A stretch of DNA of 64,000 nt from Lewinellaceae bacterium (GCA_016713985.1 JADJOD010000003.1:1-64000); one strand, 5' to 3'. Shown: positions 28,740 to 38,794, numbered from the stretch's first letter. A program made the numbers and translations. The notes: a model not told the origin generated them from the sequence alone.

Positions 28740-30787
28740 ATGAAACTCGAAAATATAACAAAATCCCTGATAGCGAGCACATTATGGATGCTTGCCGTCA
28801 CGGTGGGCTTTGCTTCCAGCCATCGCGAAGCGCCTATGATCGCCGACGACCCCCTGGCCGACAACTGCGATTTGTACGCTTTTCGCAGCCCCGATAACCC
28901 CAATACCATCACGATCATTGCCACGTACGTTCCGCTGCAACTGCCGCAGGGCGGCCCCAATTATTTTTCATTCGGCGAAAACATCCGCTACGAAATCCAC
29001 GTGGACAACGACGCGACCAAACCCGGCGATGAAATTGTATACCGCTTTACGTTTAATCAGGCCAATGAAGACCCGGGCACGTTTTTTAACATCCGCCTCG
29101 GCAAACAAAACCTGAAAACTACCTATACGCTGGAACGCAGCATCGACGGCGGCGCTACGTTCCAGGTGATTGTACAAAACGGCATCGTACCGCCGCCCAA
29201 TATCGGCCCCCGCTCCATCGAATCGGGCGCGGGTCTGGGCACCACTTACGCCAACCTGATGAGCAGCGCCATTACGACGGCCAGCAGCGGCGAAAAAGTG
29301 TATTGCGGCACCACGGACGACCCGTTTTTTGTGGACCTCGGCGGCATTTTTGACCTGGGCGACGCCCCCGCCAAAATGCAAATCCCCGCGACGGCGTGGC
29401 TTGTTTTAATGTCAGCACCATCGCCATCCAGGTACCCATCGCCACTTTGCTGAAAACGGGCGCACCGGCCGTGCCAACCACCATTCTCGACCCGGATTAC
29501 GTGATCGGTGTGTGGGCTTCCGCCAGCCGCCAGCAAATCCGCACCTTGTCCTCTACGGCAAATCCCGTTTATTCAGGCCCCTGGGTACAGGTGTCGCGGC
29601 TGGGCATGCCGCTGACCAATGAAGCGGTAGTGCCCATCGGCAGCAAAGACTACTGGAATGCGATCACGCCATACGACGAACTGACGGACACTTCCTTAGA
29701 CGGGTATTTTTACAACCCCGAACTTGCCTTGTACATGGACGATGACCTGTTCGGCGGCGCCGTGCCGGCATTTTCACCGCTGCGTATCCAGCGCAAATCG
29801 CTCCAGAGTTTCGATTTTGGCAACGGTCAGAACGGCTTGTACGGCCTGAAAGGCAACCCGGCGCTCGCCGGCACAGCGCTGGATGACGCCGTGTTCGGCA
29901 CCCTGCTGCTACCCGGTCCCGGCCAGCCGCGCTCCGTCGACCTGTGGCCGATTTTTCACACCGGTGTGCCGAATGTTCGCCCCTACCAACTGGCTACGGG
30001 TAAAAACGGCAACCCACTCGCCGCAGGTAAACCGTTCATTAACAACTTTTTACCCAACGGAGGGGATATGCTGCGCCTGAACATGGCCGTGCCCGTCACC
30101 AGCCGCCAGGACCCGAAATTCAGTCCGCTCGGCATCGTGCAGGCTGCCGTACTGGGCCTGACCGACCCGGCGTACAACCAAAGCACCGACATTCAGTTTA
30201 TCCCGAACATGGACGGCTTCCCGAACGGCCGCCGCCTGGAAGACGACGTGACCCGTATCGAATTGCAGGCTGTGGCCGGTGTGGCATTAGCCGCCATCGG
30301 GCTGTGGTACGACGACTACACCGCCGGCGGCGCCAACCCGGTTACGCCGAACCTGCTGGGGGTATTGACCTACACGACCGGTGTGGAAAGTAACGATCTG
30401 GCATTTCCCGGCAGTTTCCCGTACCTGGCAGCCCCGCAAAGCGGCACGGGCGCCTGCGGCGGCAGCATCGTGACCGCCACGACGGATATTTTCCAGGGCG
30501 GCGGAATGGGCCTCGCACAAAAGCCGGTGCTGATGAAAAATTATCCCAACCCGTTTTCCTCCCAAACAACTTTTGAATTTCTGGTGAACCAGCCCGGCGA
30601 TATCGCCGTAGGGGTGTATGACATTCAGGGCAAATACGTCGCAACGCCTTACAGCGGATTCCAGCAAAAAGGTGAGTTCAAATACACCTGGAATACCGCC
30701 AACCTGCGACCCGGCGTGTATTTCGCCAACCTGTACGACGGCAACGGCAACCTGATCCAGAGCGGGAAGTTGTTGAAACCGGAATAA
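28740..30787 (+). CDS. DUF4331 family protein, copy 2, with T9SS type A domain; frameshifted
   Basis: Starts at 28740 (MKLENITKSLIASTLWMLAV, signal peptide). The frame breaks at the C5 run 29365-29369; one added C restores GDAPRQNANPRDGVACFN, parallel to copy 1, and gives about 682 residues. The DUF4331 body is very similar to copy 1, and from about 29700 to 30370 the two are close to identical over long stretches even at DNA level. Unlike copy 1 it continues into a linker and a type A sorting domain (MKNYPNPFSSQTTFEFLV to GKLLKPE), so it should be exported by T9SS. The tandem pair looks like a duplication with later gene conversion. Confidence 0.83.
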
Positions 30788-30815
30788 GGTGCAATCATGT
30801 TACCGGCTGCTTTAT

Positions 30816-30887
30816 CCGCCGATCCTCAAAAGGGAAAAATCACCCCCTTTTCAGGCTCCCGGCGGCTAAAGCGGCCGGCGTTTTTTT
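30816..30887 (+). terminator. Probable terminator after the DUF4331 pair
   Basis: An imperfect long hairpin (CCGCC with GGCGG outside; CCTCAAAAGGG with CCCTTTTCAGG inside) is followed by GCGGCCGGCG and seven T residues (30881-30887). The stem has mismatches, so confidence is moderate. Confidence 0.4.
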
Positions 30888-31048
30888 ACAGGCACAACCT
30901 GATCCGGTCGCCGAAAGTTGTTTGAAATACCGGCAAAAAGGACAAAAAAGGAGCATTTCGTGTTAATTTGTGTGGTTGAAGTGTACGTTCACATCAGGAA
31001 AACGTTTCAGGTGAAATTGATCATTAAACGTACAACTACAAGCACAAA

Positions 31049-32761
31049 ATGAAGAATCTGAAACTTTTGCTGGCAGCAACCCTGCTGCTCGGCATTTCGT
31101 GGTTTGCCTGCCAGGACCTGGAATTCGACGATTATGAAAAAACGGCTAAAGTGACGTTCACCGGCCGCATTATCGACGAAGAAGGCCTGCCCGTTTCCGA
31201 CGCGCGGGTGCGTGCCAGCGGCGAACTGGCCATGACGGACGCCAACGGCGTATTCCAACTCAAGCAGGTGAACCTGCCCGCCGGCGATGCCCGGATCTCC
31301 GTGAGTAAAATCGGTTATTTCGACTTTTCCCGCGCCTATATCGTGGAAAACGGGTCCACACAAATGATTACCATTCAATTGTTGCGCAAAGAACTGGCCG
31401 GTACGATCAGCGGCAGCAGTGGAGGCACGGTGCAGATACCCGGCGGGGCCTCGCTGGTATTTCCCGCAGGATCGGTGGATTATTCGGGACAGGTGAATGT
31501 GTACGCCCGGTACCTCGACCCGACTTCACCCAACCTGCCCATGAACATGCCCGGCGACCTGCGCGGTATCAACACCGGCGGCGAAGAACAAACTTTGGCC
31601 AGTTTCGGTATGATCGGCGTGGAACTGAAAAGTGCGGGCGGCCAGGAACTGAATATCGCCCCGGGCAGTGAGGTGGAGATATTTATGCCCATCCCGGCGG
31701 CCAAACTCTCCGTCGCCCCGGCCGAAATAGCGCTTTGGTACTACGATTACGACAAAGCCCGCTGGATAGAAGAAGGAAAGGCGCAAAAGATTGGAGATCA
31801 ATATGTTGGCAAGGTTCGACATTTTTCCTTCTGGAACTGCGACGCCCCTTTTCCGGTGGTTCAACTCAGCGGTAAAGTGTACCAGGACAGCGTAAACACC
31901 CCCTTAGTCGGCGCCACCGTGCGGCTCACAATTACTTCAAGCGGCTGGCAGGGTTTTGCCTGGACGGACGCAAACGGCTGTTTTGGTGGCAGTGTACCCC
32001 AAAACGAGGCCATGAAATTAGAAATCGTGTTGCCCGATCAGTGCGGCAGCACGGTGCTTTACATGCAGGACATCGGCCCTTTTGCCGCGGATGATACCCT
32101 TGCCCCCATCATTATCGACACCACCATCGCGCAGGCCGTCAAAGTATCCGGCATTTTGGTCGATTGCAACGGCCAACCCATTCAGGGCGGCTATGCAAAA
32201 ATTAATATCGACGGCGTGGAATCGGCCGTTTTTGCCAACCAGAGCGGCGCATTTACGATGAATGTGCTCAATTGCAGCAACGGCAGTTCCGGCACCGTCA
32301 TCGGTTACGACCTGGCTAACCTGCTGGAAAGTGGCCCGCTGACCTTCAGTCTCGATACCAACAACGTGGTTTTAGGGCCGATCGAGATCTGCAACACGCT
32401 TTCGGAATACATTCAGTTTACCATCGATGGGCAAAGTTTTACCAAAATTGACCCTCTCGGGCAGGTTTTCCCGGATTCCCTGCCGGCTACGGGCAATATC
32501 ACTTTGCTGAGCGCCTATGATACCGCACAGGTCAGCGCGATCTATCTTTCGTTTAAAAACAACGACCAAACGGGCAATTTCCCGTTCAGCGTGCTTTATG
32601 TCAACAACCTGGAAGCCAACCCGGCCAATACCGTGACCACCACCGTGACGGCATTTGGCGGCGTGGGCGACCCGATCATCGGCACCTTTGGCGGAGGTTT
32701 TCAGGATACCAATGGTGCAAGTCACACTATATCAGGAAGTTATCGGGTTATTCGTGAATAG
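31049..32761 (+). CDS. Lipoprotein with carboxypeptidase-regulatory-like domains
   Basis: 570 residues. The N-terminal signal ends in a lipobox (GISWFAC, Cys at 21). Residues ~33-112 form a CarboxypepD_reg/Ig-like domain (VTFTGRIIDEEGLPVSDARV, TDANGVFQLKQV). A ZU5-like beta region with GGASLVFPAGSVDYSG follows (~130-250), then two more regulatory-like domains (LSGKVYQDSVNTPLVGATV near 272; VSGILVDCNGQPIQGG near 370). No enzyme motif is visible. It is probably an envelope-anchored beta-sandwich protein involved in binding; partner unknown. It stands alone, with a hairpin after the gene. Confidence 0.75.
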   Translation: MKNLKLLLAATLLLGISWFACQDLEFDDYEKTAKVTFTGRIIDEEGLPVSDARVRASGELAMTDANGVFQLKQVNLPAGDARISVSKIGYFDFSRAYIVENGSTQMITIQLLRKELAGTISGSSGGTVQIPGGASLVFPAGSVDYSGQVNVYARYLDPTSPNLPMNMPGDLRGINTGGEEQTLASFGMIGVELKSAGGQELNIAPGSEVEIFMPIPAAKLSVAPAEIALWYYDYDKARWIEEGKAQKIGDQYVGKVRHFSFWNCDAPFPVVQLSGKVYQDSVNTPLVGATVRLTITSSGWQGFAWTDANGCFGGSVPQNEAMKLEIVLPDQCGSTVLYMQDIGPFAADDTLAPIIIDTTIAQAVKVSGILVDCNGQPIQGGYAKINIDGVESAVFANQSGAFTMNVLNCSNGSSGTVIGYDLANLLESGPLTFSLDTNNVVLGPIEICNTLSEYIQFTIDGQSFTKIDPLGQVFPDSLPATGNITLLSAYDTAQVSAIYLSFKNNDQTGNFPFSVLYVNNLEANPANTVTTTVTAFGGVGDPIIGTFGGGFQDTNGASHTISGSYRVIRE

Positions 32762-32790
32762 CGACCCGGCCTGGAACTGACTCGGACTGA

Positions 32791-32825
32791 CGGGGCGATG
32801 CGCAACAGCGCATTCGCCCCGTTTG
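32791..32825 (+). terminator. Hairpin after the carboxypeptidase-regulatory-like lipoprotein
   Basis: Stem CGGGGCGATGCGC with GCGCATTCGCCCCG (one bulged base) and a four-base loop, followed by only GTTTGT. Strong stem, weak T-run. Confidence 0.5.
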
Positions 32826-32845
32826 TATTAAACCGCGAAAAGATA

Positions 32846-32877
32846 TTGTTGTTTTAGTGTCAAAACACTTAAGTTTG
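32846..32877 (+). promoter_or_regulatory. Promoter giving a near-leaderless marR transcript
   Basis: TTG at 32846-32848 or 32849-32851 lies 21 or 18 bases before TAAGTTTG (32870-32877), a full TAnnTTTG -7 box. The predicted transcription start falls at or beside the ATG at 32882, so the message would have almost no leader. Confidence 0.55.
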
Positions 32878-32881
32878 CCTC

Positions 32882-33337
32882 ATGAAATTGGAAGCAGAGT
32901 TAAAAAGCAGCAAACCCATACAACCGCGTCAGCGCGCCCTGCTCAATATCCTGTTCACCGCCAGTTGGCTCGATTGTTTTATAACCCGCCAATTGCGGCC
33001 CTACGGCCTGACCAGTCCGCAATACAACATCCTGCGTATCCTTAACGGCAGTTCGCCGAAAGGGCTTTCGGTGCTCGACATCAAAAGCCGGATGCTCGAC
33101 CGCAGCAGCAATGTTAGCCGGTTGGTTGAAAAATTGCGCCTCGCCGGTTTGGTGGAACGTGTTCCACACCTGCAGGACCGGCGGATGGTGATCGTAACGA
33201 TCTCTGAATCAGGCAAAAGGCTGCTCGACGATATCGAGCGGGCGGGCTTTGTCAGCGGGCAAAACACCCCGGGCAGCAAACTTTCGGAAGCCGATGCCAT
33301 GGACCTTGCCCACCTGCTGGATAAGTTTCGGGAATGA
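32882..33337 (+). CDS. MarR family transcriptional regulator
   Basis: 151 residues with the winged-helix layout of MarR proteins: LRPYGLTSPQYNILRIL (helices 1-2), KGLSVLDIKSRMLDRSSNVSRLVEKLRLAGLVER (recognition helix region) and the wing DRRMVIVTISESGKRLL. It should bind DNA as a dimer in the cytoplasm. No conserved cysteine of the OhrR type is at the N-terminus. Neighbours are an esterase gene (same strand, ~200 bases on) and an unrelated lipoprotein, so its targets are not obvious from context. Confidence 0.9.
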   Translation: MKLEAELKSSKPIQPRQRALLNILFTASWLDCFITRQLRPYGLTSPQYNILRILNGSSPKGLSVLDIKSRMLDRSSNVSRLVEKLRLAGLVERVPHLQDRRMVIVTISESGKRLLDDIERAGFVSGQNTPGSKLSEADAMDLAHLLDKFRE

Positions 33338-33533
33338 TTTTTGCATTATCCGGGAATGTTACTTTAATCCTTTCTGATATCTGCCTTCGCCGGAACAAAA
33401 CCTCACGTATTCGTTCCTTCGATCATTTATGACCGGAAAAAATTCAGATTTTTTTCGGCAATAAACAAACCTTTTGCTGATGTTTGCCTCTGCGTCTGCC
33501 GCCGGTGCTTCGGCCGGACATTCTTCCGGAAAC

Positions 33534-34601
33534 ATGTTGACCCTCGATCTTTTTACGCCGAACGATGATGCCAGGCCTGTGTTCCTTACGGGTTCGTTCA
33601 ATGCCTGGACGACACAAGACGGTCGTTTTCAAATGAATAAGATCAAAGACGGTCACTATCAATATACATTTCACGAAATTCCCGCCATCGCCGAACCTTT
33701 TGAATATAAATACGTGAAAGGCGGCTGGGAAGCCGAAGAACTCGGCGCCGACGGGTTTCCACCCACCAACCGGAGGATGGAAGTGCCGCGTGGAAAAGTA
33801 ACCGATGTTGTACCCCGCTGGAAACAACACGGGCATGGCTATAACCCCGCGTTTTACCCTGATATTCAAATTGTTGCGAAACGTTTTAACGTGCCCCAAC
33901 TGCAACGCAGGCGCCGTATCGCCGTTTTGCTGCCCTGGAATTACGCAAAAAGTGACCGCCATTACCCCGTTTTGTACCTCCAGGACGGGCAAAATCTGTT
34001 TGAAGAAAGTGCGCCGTTCGGCACCTGGGGCGTCGACAAAAAACTCGCCGCGCTGGCACAGCGTGGAAAGGGCGAATTTATCGTTGTAGCCATCGACCAC
34101 GGCGGGAAGGAACGCATCAAAGAGTATTCGCCTTACGATTCCACCCGTTGGGGTGAAGGCCTGGGGCGCGACTACGCGGGTTTTCTGGCTGAAACGCTGA
34201 AACCACATATCGACAAAAATTTCCGCACCCTGCCCGACCGGGCGCATACCGGCATCGGAGGCAGCAGCATGGGGGGGCTCATCAGTATTTATGCAGGACT
34301 GATGTTCCCGCAGGTGTATTCCAAGTTTATGATTTTTTCGCCTTCGTTGTGGGCTTCACCCGAAATTTACGCGGAGCCCATGCATTTTGCCACCCACTAT
34401 CCACCCACCAGAATTTACCTCTACGGCGGCAGCCGGGAAGGTTCCAATATGGTGGCCAACCTGAAACGGTTTAAAGAAGCGGCGGAAAAAAACAGCGGCG
34501 GCGGCGCACAAATATTGATGCAGACCGATCTTCACGGCCGCCACAACGAAGCCCGCTGGGGAGAGGAGTTCCCCAAGGCGGCGGAGTGGCTTTTTCATTA
34601 A
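33534..34601 (+). CDS. Esterase with N-terminal CBM48-like domain
   Basis: About 355 residues from the ATG at 33534; an in-frame ATG at 33480 would add a Ser/Ala-rich stretch that is a weak signal at best. The N-terminal ~80 residues are an AMPK/CBM48-type glycogen-binding fold (PVFLTGSFNAWTTQDGRF, FEYKYVKGGWEAEE). Residues ~115-350 are a putative esterase (PF00756) with the nucleophile in GIGGSSMGGLISIYAGL and a C-terminal His in LHGRHNEARWGEEFP. Enzymes of this design de-esterify carbohydrate or act on siderophores. It faces, across a minisatellite, a GH13 protein whose C-terminal domain is a paralogue of this esterase, so carbohydrate work is likely. Confidence 0.8.
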   Translation: MLTLDLFTPNDDARPVFLTGSFNAWTTQDGRFQMNKIKDGHYQYTFHEIPAIAEPFEYKYVKGGWEAEELGADGFPPTNRRMEVPRGKVTDVVPRWKQHGHGYNPAFYPDIQIVAKRFNVPQLQRRRRIAVLLPWNYAKSDRHYPVLYLQDGQNLFEESAPFGTWGVDKKLAALAQRGKGEFIVVAIDHGGKERIKEYSPYDSTRWGEGLGRDYAGFLAETLKPHIDKNFRTLPDRAHTGIGGSSMGGLISIYAGLMFPQVYSKFMIFSPSLWASPEIYAEPMHFATHYPPTRIYLYGGSREGSNMVANLKRFKEAAEKNSGGGAQILMQTDLHGRHNEARWGEEFPKAAEWLFH

Positions 34602-34603
34602 AG

Positions 34604-34699
34604 GGTTCAAAGGTTTCAGGGTTTCAGAGGTTTCAAGGTTTCAGAGGTTTCAGAGGTTTCAGGGTTTCAGGGTTTCAGAGGTTTAAGGGTTTCAGGGTT
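34604..34699. repeat. 8-9-bp minisatellite GGTTTCAGA/GGTTTCAGG
   Basis: About ten imperfect copies of (A/G)GGTTTCA separated by zero or one base fill the spacer between the convergent esterase and GH13-esterase genes. No gene or terminator is visible in it. Confidence 0.85.
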
Positions 34700-34743
34700 G
34701 CTGCGTTTTATGCAGCCGATGCCGGTATGCCGCCAAAAACGTG

Positions 34744-37440
34744 CTACTTTCCGAGTAAAAATAACAGCGGAATGTCCAGCCTGCTTTTCCAGGCTTTTTC
34801 GGAGTGGTCGGCTCCTTCAAAAACGCGGGTTGTCCAGTTTTTTGCCGTAAATCCTTTCTCCTGCATGATGGCATCGGCCTGTTTCTGAAATGAAGTATAC
34901 ATGCCGTCCAAAGCGACCGTGCCGTGGTCGAAATAAATGCGGTGGTTGTTGGGTGCGGGCAGGTTTTCTTTCAGGTACCGCATCAATACGGCCGGAATCG
35001 GGTTGTTTTCCACACGAAAAATACCGATCCAGTGGGTAGACAGGCAGGCGGCGCCGCCGAACACATCGGGGTATTCACAAAGGACATACATCGAGATCAG
35101 ACCACCCATACTTGAGCCCGCGATAAAGGTATTTTTGGGGTCAGTTTTGGTGGAAAACGCGCTGTCGATAAAAGGTTTCAGTTCGGTTACCAGAAATTTC
35201 AGGTAGTTGTCGGAAACGGGGCGCTCGCTCAACAGCCCGGGTCGGGTATTTTCAGGGCCTTCCGCCAGCACTTTTTTATCTGCTTCGGATAAATAGTTGA
35301 ATGCTTTTTGCGGAAAATACTCGCGGTGCCGCAGTTCGGGCACGTTCCAGATACCCACAACGATGCAGTCTTTTATTTTTTTTGCCGCCAGCAGTTTTCC
35401 TGCGGTTTCATCGACGCCCCATTCCTGGTGGTTCCAGGTCGCCGTGGAATCGAACAACATTTGCCCGTCGTGCATGTACAACACGGCGTATTTCTTTTTG
35501 TCGCTGTAACCTTCTGGCAGCCAGACGTCTACGTGGCGGGACTGCACGAACCGGGACGAAAAGTTGTCAAAACGTTTGATCATGCCGGACGAGACCGGCA
35601 TTTTTTTCAAAATAACGGCAGAAAACGGGGGCAGCGCGACCTGGTCTCCTTTGACGGCTTTTTGGGTCAATAAATCGACATAATCGCCTTTTTCGGGCAA
35701 AACAAAGGTTTTTTTCCCGGCGCCGGCGTTGATCGCCACGACGATTTCCTGGTTTTTATCGAAGCGTTTGTAGGCGAGCAGTTTTCCTTCCGTTTTTAAA
35801 AAAGCAATGTCGCCTGTGCTGAGTACCGGGTTGTTTTTCCGGATGGCGATCAGCGTTTTGTACCGCCCGAACTGTTCTGCGTTGAACCCCACGGGGTCGT
35901 ATTTTTTGGGCCCGGGCTGGAAATTGTTCCGCGTTTCCGGCTCGAAGCGATATTCCTTCCACCAGAGCGGCTTCCGGCAATCGGGGTCGTCGGCGCCCCA
36001 CATCCCCATTTCCTCGCCATTCCAGATCTGCGGCGCGCCGATTGTGGTAAAAAGATGCACCAGGTAAAGCCCCAGGCGTTGGTAGGTTTCAGGGGCAGGT
36101 TTGCCGGTTTTATAGGCCGGATTATCGTTCGGCGTCGACTGGTATTTGTATTTGTTGGGGTTGTCAAAACAGGTGAGCAGGCGTGGCGCGTCGTGGGAAG
36201 AGGAGACATTCATCATGGCGTACCGGACTTCCGGCGAAAGTCGGTTCCACTGCAATTCGAGGCTGTCTTTCAAACGATTGGCGTCGATGTCGAAGTTGGT
36301 TTTGGCAAAAAAATCGCGCGCCGGGCGGTATACCTGGTAAAACATCACCGCGTCAAAAACATCACCCCGGGTGTAGGACGTGGGGTCCATCAGGTGGTCG
36401 GGCCACTTTTCCCACCAGATTTCGCCGACCAGGTAAGCCTCGGGCTGAACGGAACGTACAAATTTTCGGAAGTCGCGCCAGAACCCCAGCCCCACCTGGT
36501 CGGCCACGTCCAGCCGGAAACCGTCGATGCCGTCGGCCGGATTGCCGTCGGGCGCCAGCCAGCGCTGCGTGACCGAAAAAACGTGTTTTTTGGCCGGTTC
36601 GTTGATATTACCTTCATACGGGTGCCCGGCAACACGATGGGTAGTGACATTGGTTTTTTTGATCTCCGGCAGGCTGGAAATGCCAAGCCAGCCGTTGTAG
36701 GCAAATTCGTTTGCCGGCGTGGCGGGGTCGTCGAACGTTTTGATGTCGTACCAGTCTTTGTACGGCGAGGCCGACTGGTTTTTCAGCACGTCCTGCCAGG
36801 CCCAGAACATGGTGCCGGTGTGGTTCCAGGAATAGTCCATGATAATCTTCATGCCGCGCCGGTGCGCCTCCTTTACCAATTTCAGGAACAGCCGATCGGC
36901 GGAAGTCCATTTCCAGGTAGACGGGTCGGCGGGGTTTTCCGCAGCGATGATCCGGTTGTCGCCTGCGGGATCGGGGCCGAAGTTCACGTCGACGTGGTGG
37001 TAGTTCCGGGCGTCGTATTTGTGCATGGACGGCGCGTCGTTGACCGGATTGAGAAAAAGCGCCGTAACGCCCAGGTCCTGCAGGTAGCCCAATTTTTCTA
37101 TAACACCTTGTAAATCACCGCCGTAGCGCCGATAGTGTACGATGTGGTTGAACGGTTTGCCGGTATTTTTCATCCAGGCATCTTCTTCGTACCAGTCGCG
37201 CGTCCAGGGCGTGGTTTGCCACCCCGGCGGGGCGACCTGGTTGATGGGCGGCGCGTCGATGTTTTCCGGTTTGGGGTCGTTGGACGGGTCGCCGTTGTAA
37301 AAACGTTCGACAAAGATCTGATACCAGATCACCTGTTTGGCCCAGGCCGGGGGAGCGTTGAAAGGTGTTGGATGGTTTTGGCCGAATGCCGCGGAATACA
37401 GTAGAAAAAACAGGACGAACGCGAGGTAGTGTTTTAACAT
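34744..37440 (-). CDS. GH13 alpha-amylase fused to a C-terminal esterase
   Basis: 898 residues from the ATG at 37440, which starts a signal peptide (MLKHYLAFVLFFLLYSAAFG). Residues ~30-540 are a GH13 catalytic barrel: YQIFVERFYNGDPSND (calcium region), nucleophile Asp311 in GFRLDVAD, acid/base Glu340 in LVGEIWWE, and Asp417 in SSSHDAPRL. A beta domain (~550-620) precedes a putative esterase (PF00756) at ~640-898 with FIAGSSMGGLISMYVLCEYP as its nucleophile elbow. It should be periplasmic or extracellular and act on alpha-glucans, perhaps acylated ones. The esterase half is paralogous to the neighbour at 33534. Fusion in one chain is unusual and intact here. A -7 box TACCTTTG lies at 37492-37499. 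Confidence 0.88.
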   Translation of the reverse strand: MLKHYLAFVLFFLLYSAAFGQNHPTPFNAPPAWAKQVIWYQIFVERFYNGDPSNDPKPENIDAPPINQVAPPGWQTTPWTRDWYEEDAWMKNTGKPFNHIVHYRRYGGDLQGVIEKLGYLQDLGVTALFLNPVNDAPSMHKYDARNYHHVDVNFGPDPAGDNRIIAAENPADPSTWKWTSADRLFLKLVKEAHRRGMKIIMDYSWNHTGTMFWAWQDVLKNQSASPYKDWYDIKTFDDPATPANEFAYNGWLGISSLPEIKKTNVTTHRVAGHPYEGNINEPAKKHVFSVTQRWLAPDGNPADGIDGFRLDVADQVGLGFWRDFRKFVRSVQPEAYLVGEIWWEKWPDHLMDPTSYTRGDVFDAVMFYQVYRPARDFFAKTNFDIDANRLKDSLELQWNRLSPEVRYAMMNVSSSHDAPRLLTCFDNPNKYKYQSTPNDNPAYKTGKPAPETYQRLGLYLVHLFTTIGAPQIWNGEEMGMWGADDPDCRKPLWWKEYRFEPETRNNFQPGPKKYDPVGFNAEQFGRYKTLIAIRKNNPVLSTGDIAFLKTEGKLLAYKRFDKNQEIVVAINAGAGKKTFVLPEKGDYVDLLTQKAVKGDQVALPPFSAVILKKMPVSSGMIKRFDNFSSRFVQSRHVDVWLPEGYSDKKKYAVLYMHDGQMLFDSTATWNHQEWGVDETAGKLLAAKKIKDCIVVGIWNVPELRHREYFPQKAFNYLSEADKKVLAEGPENTRPGLLSERPVSDNYLKFLVTELKPFIDSAFSTKTDPKNTFIAGSSMGGLISMYVLCEYPDVFGGAACLSTHWIGIFRVENNPIPAVLMRYLKENLPAPNNHRIYFDHGTVALDGMYTSFQKQADAIMQEKGFTAKNWTTRVFEGADHSEKAWKSRLDIPLLFLLGK

Positions 37441-37491
37441 GTGGATCTGCCGGGTGAGTTGGAAATGGTGATAGAACACTTTTGCAGGGAT

Positions 37492-37499
37492 CAAAGGTA
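37492..37499 (-). promoter_or_regulatory. -7 box of the GH13-esterase gene
   Basis: TACCTTTG on the minus strand, matching TAnnTTTG, about 52 bases before the ATG at 37440. No TTTG lies at 19-21 bases upstream, so only half of the promoter is convincing. Confidence 0.4.
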
Positions 37500-37598
37500 A
37501 AAAAACAGTCAAGCGGTAGTGAGACTCTGAAGGGGTCTGAGGATTATAGGTTCCAGTAAATCGGGAAGCCCATTCAGAGTCTCACGTGCAAATTCAAC

Positions 37599-38759
37599 TC
37601 ACACCCGTTTCCGGTACGTCCATACCGCCAGTCCGTTCACCACCACGGCATAAGTCAGCACGGTGAAAAAGTTTTGCCGGATATAGGCGAATTGTGCGCC
37701 TTTGAGCAGTACAAGCCGCATAAATTCCACAAAATATTTGACCGGATTGATGCTGTTGAGCCATTGCGCCCACTGCGGCATACTTTCCACCGGGGTAAAA
37801 AGCCCACACATCAGGATAAAGATCAGCAGGAAAAACCAGGCGGTAAACATGGCTTGCTGCTGCGAGTCGGCAAAGTTGGAGATCAGGAAGCCCAGCCCCA
37901 GCATACAAGGTGTGAAAGCGGCCGTATAACCGAATACCAGTCCCAGGTTGCCCAGCATCGGGATGTCAAAAACGAGTTTTCCCACGGTCAGGCCCACCGT
38001 CATCATGAGCAGCGACAGCAGCCAGAAGGGCAGAAGTTTTCCGAGGATGAACTGCCATTTCTGCACGGGGGTCACGTTCAATTGTTCGATAGTGCCCAGT
38101 TCACGTTCGCGTACGATGTTCAAGGCGGTCAGAAAACAGATGATGAGTGCCACAATCTCGCCCAGAATACCCGGCACCATAAAGGTTTTGTAGTCGAGGT
38201 GGGGGTTGTACCAGTTGGAATAGGTGGTTTGGAGGCTGACGGCTTGCGTTTTTCCGGCGGATTGGCCGGCGCTTTCGGCATCGGGCAGGGCGGCGGCGAA
38301 AAGGGAGGGGTTGTTTTGAGCAAAACCGGCGTTAAAATCACGGATGATATTTTGGGCGTAGCCCATGCCGAGTCCCGCTTTGGTCGCGTTGATGGCGTTG
38401 GCGGTCAGCGACAGGGATGCCCGGTTTTCCCGTACCAGGTCGCGATCGAAATGGGCCGGGATTTCGAGGATCAGATCCACCCGGTCCATCGCCATGGCCT
38501 CGTCGGCCAATCTGGCAGACTGCGGGGCGGTTTTTATTTGAAAGTACCCCGAAGCGCTGAATTTGTTCACCAATTGCCTCGAAGCGGGCGAACGGTCGTG
38601 ATCGACTACCGCCAGCGCGAGGTTTTTTATTTCATAATTCGCGGCAAAAGAAAGCAGCAGGGTCTGAAATACCGGCATAACAAGCAGCATCGGCAACATC
38701 GTCTTGTTGCGGAAGATTTGCAGGAATTCTTTTTGAACGAGGAAAAATACGGTGCGCAT
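37599..38759 (-). CDS. ABC-2 type permease (YbhR/YhhJ-like), distal gene of the efflux operon
   Basis: 386 residues. The first helix is followed by a large periplasmic domain (~45-175; VVDHDRSPASRQLVNKF), then five helices in the C-terminal half, with the conserved RERELGTIEQLNVTPVQKWQ and PVESMPQWAQWLNSINPVKY segments of the ABC2_membrane_3 family. It pairs with the permease at 39074-40204 to form the membrane part of an exporter driven by the ATPases at 41164-42829. It is the last gene of the operon and is separated from its partner by a 315-base repeat block. Confidence 0.88.
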   Translation of the reverse strand: MRTVFFLVQKEFLQIFRNKTMLPMLLVMPVFQTLLLSFAANYEIKNLALAVVDHDRSPASRQLVNKFSASGYFQIKTAPQSARLADEAMAMDRVDLILEIPAHFDRDLVRENRASLSLTANAINATKAGLGMGYAQNIIRDFNAGFAQNNPSLFAAALPDAESAGQSAGKTQAVSLQTTYSNWYNPHLDYKTFMVPGILGEIVALIICFLTALNIVRERELGTIEQLNVTPVQKWQFILGKLLPFWLLSLLMMTVGLTVGKLVFDIPMLGNLGLVFGYTAAFTPCMLGLGFLISNFADSQQQAMFTAWFFLLIFILMCGLFTPVESMPQWAQWLNSINPVKYFVEFMRLVLLKGAQFAYIRQNFFTVLTYAVVVNGLAVWTYRKRV

Positions 38760-38794
38760 GGTTGACTTTTTTTGACGGGTTTCAAGTGGGTTTT

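Noticed and set aside
36055..37113. 352-codon plus-strand frame opposite the GH13 gene
   Set aside because: Antisense to a GH13 domain with intact catalytic residues; composition is shadow-like.
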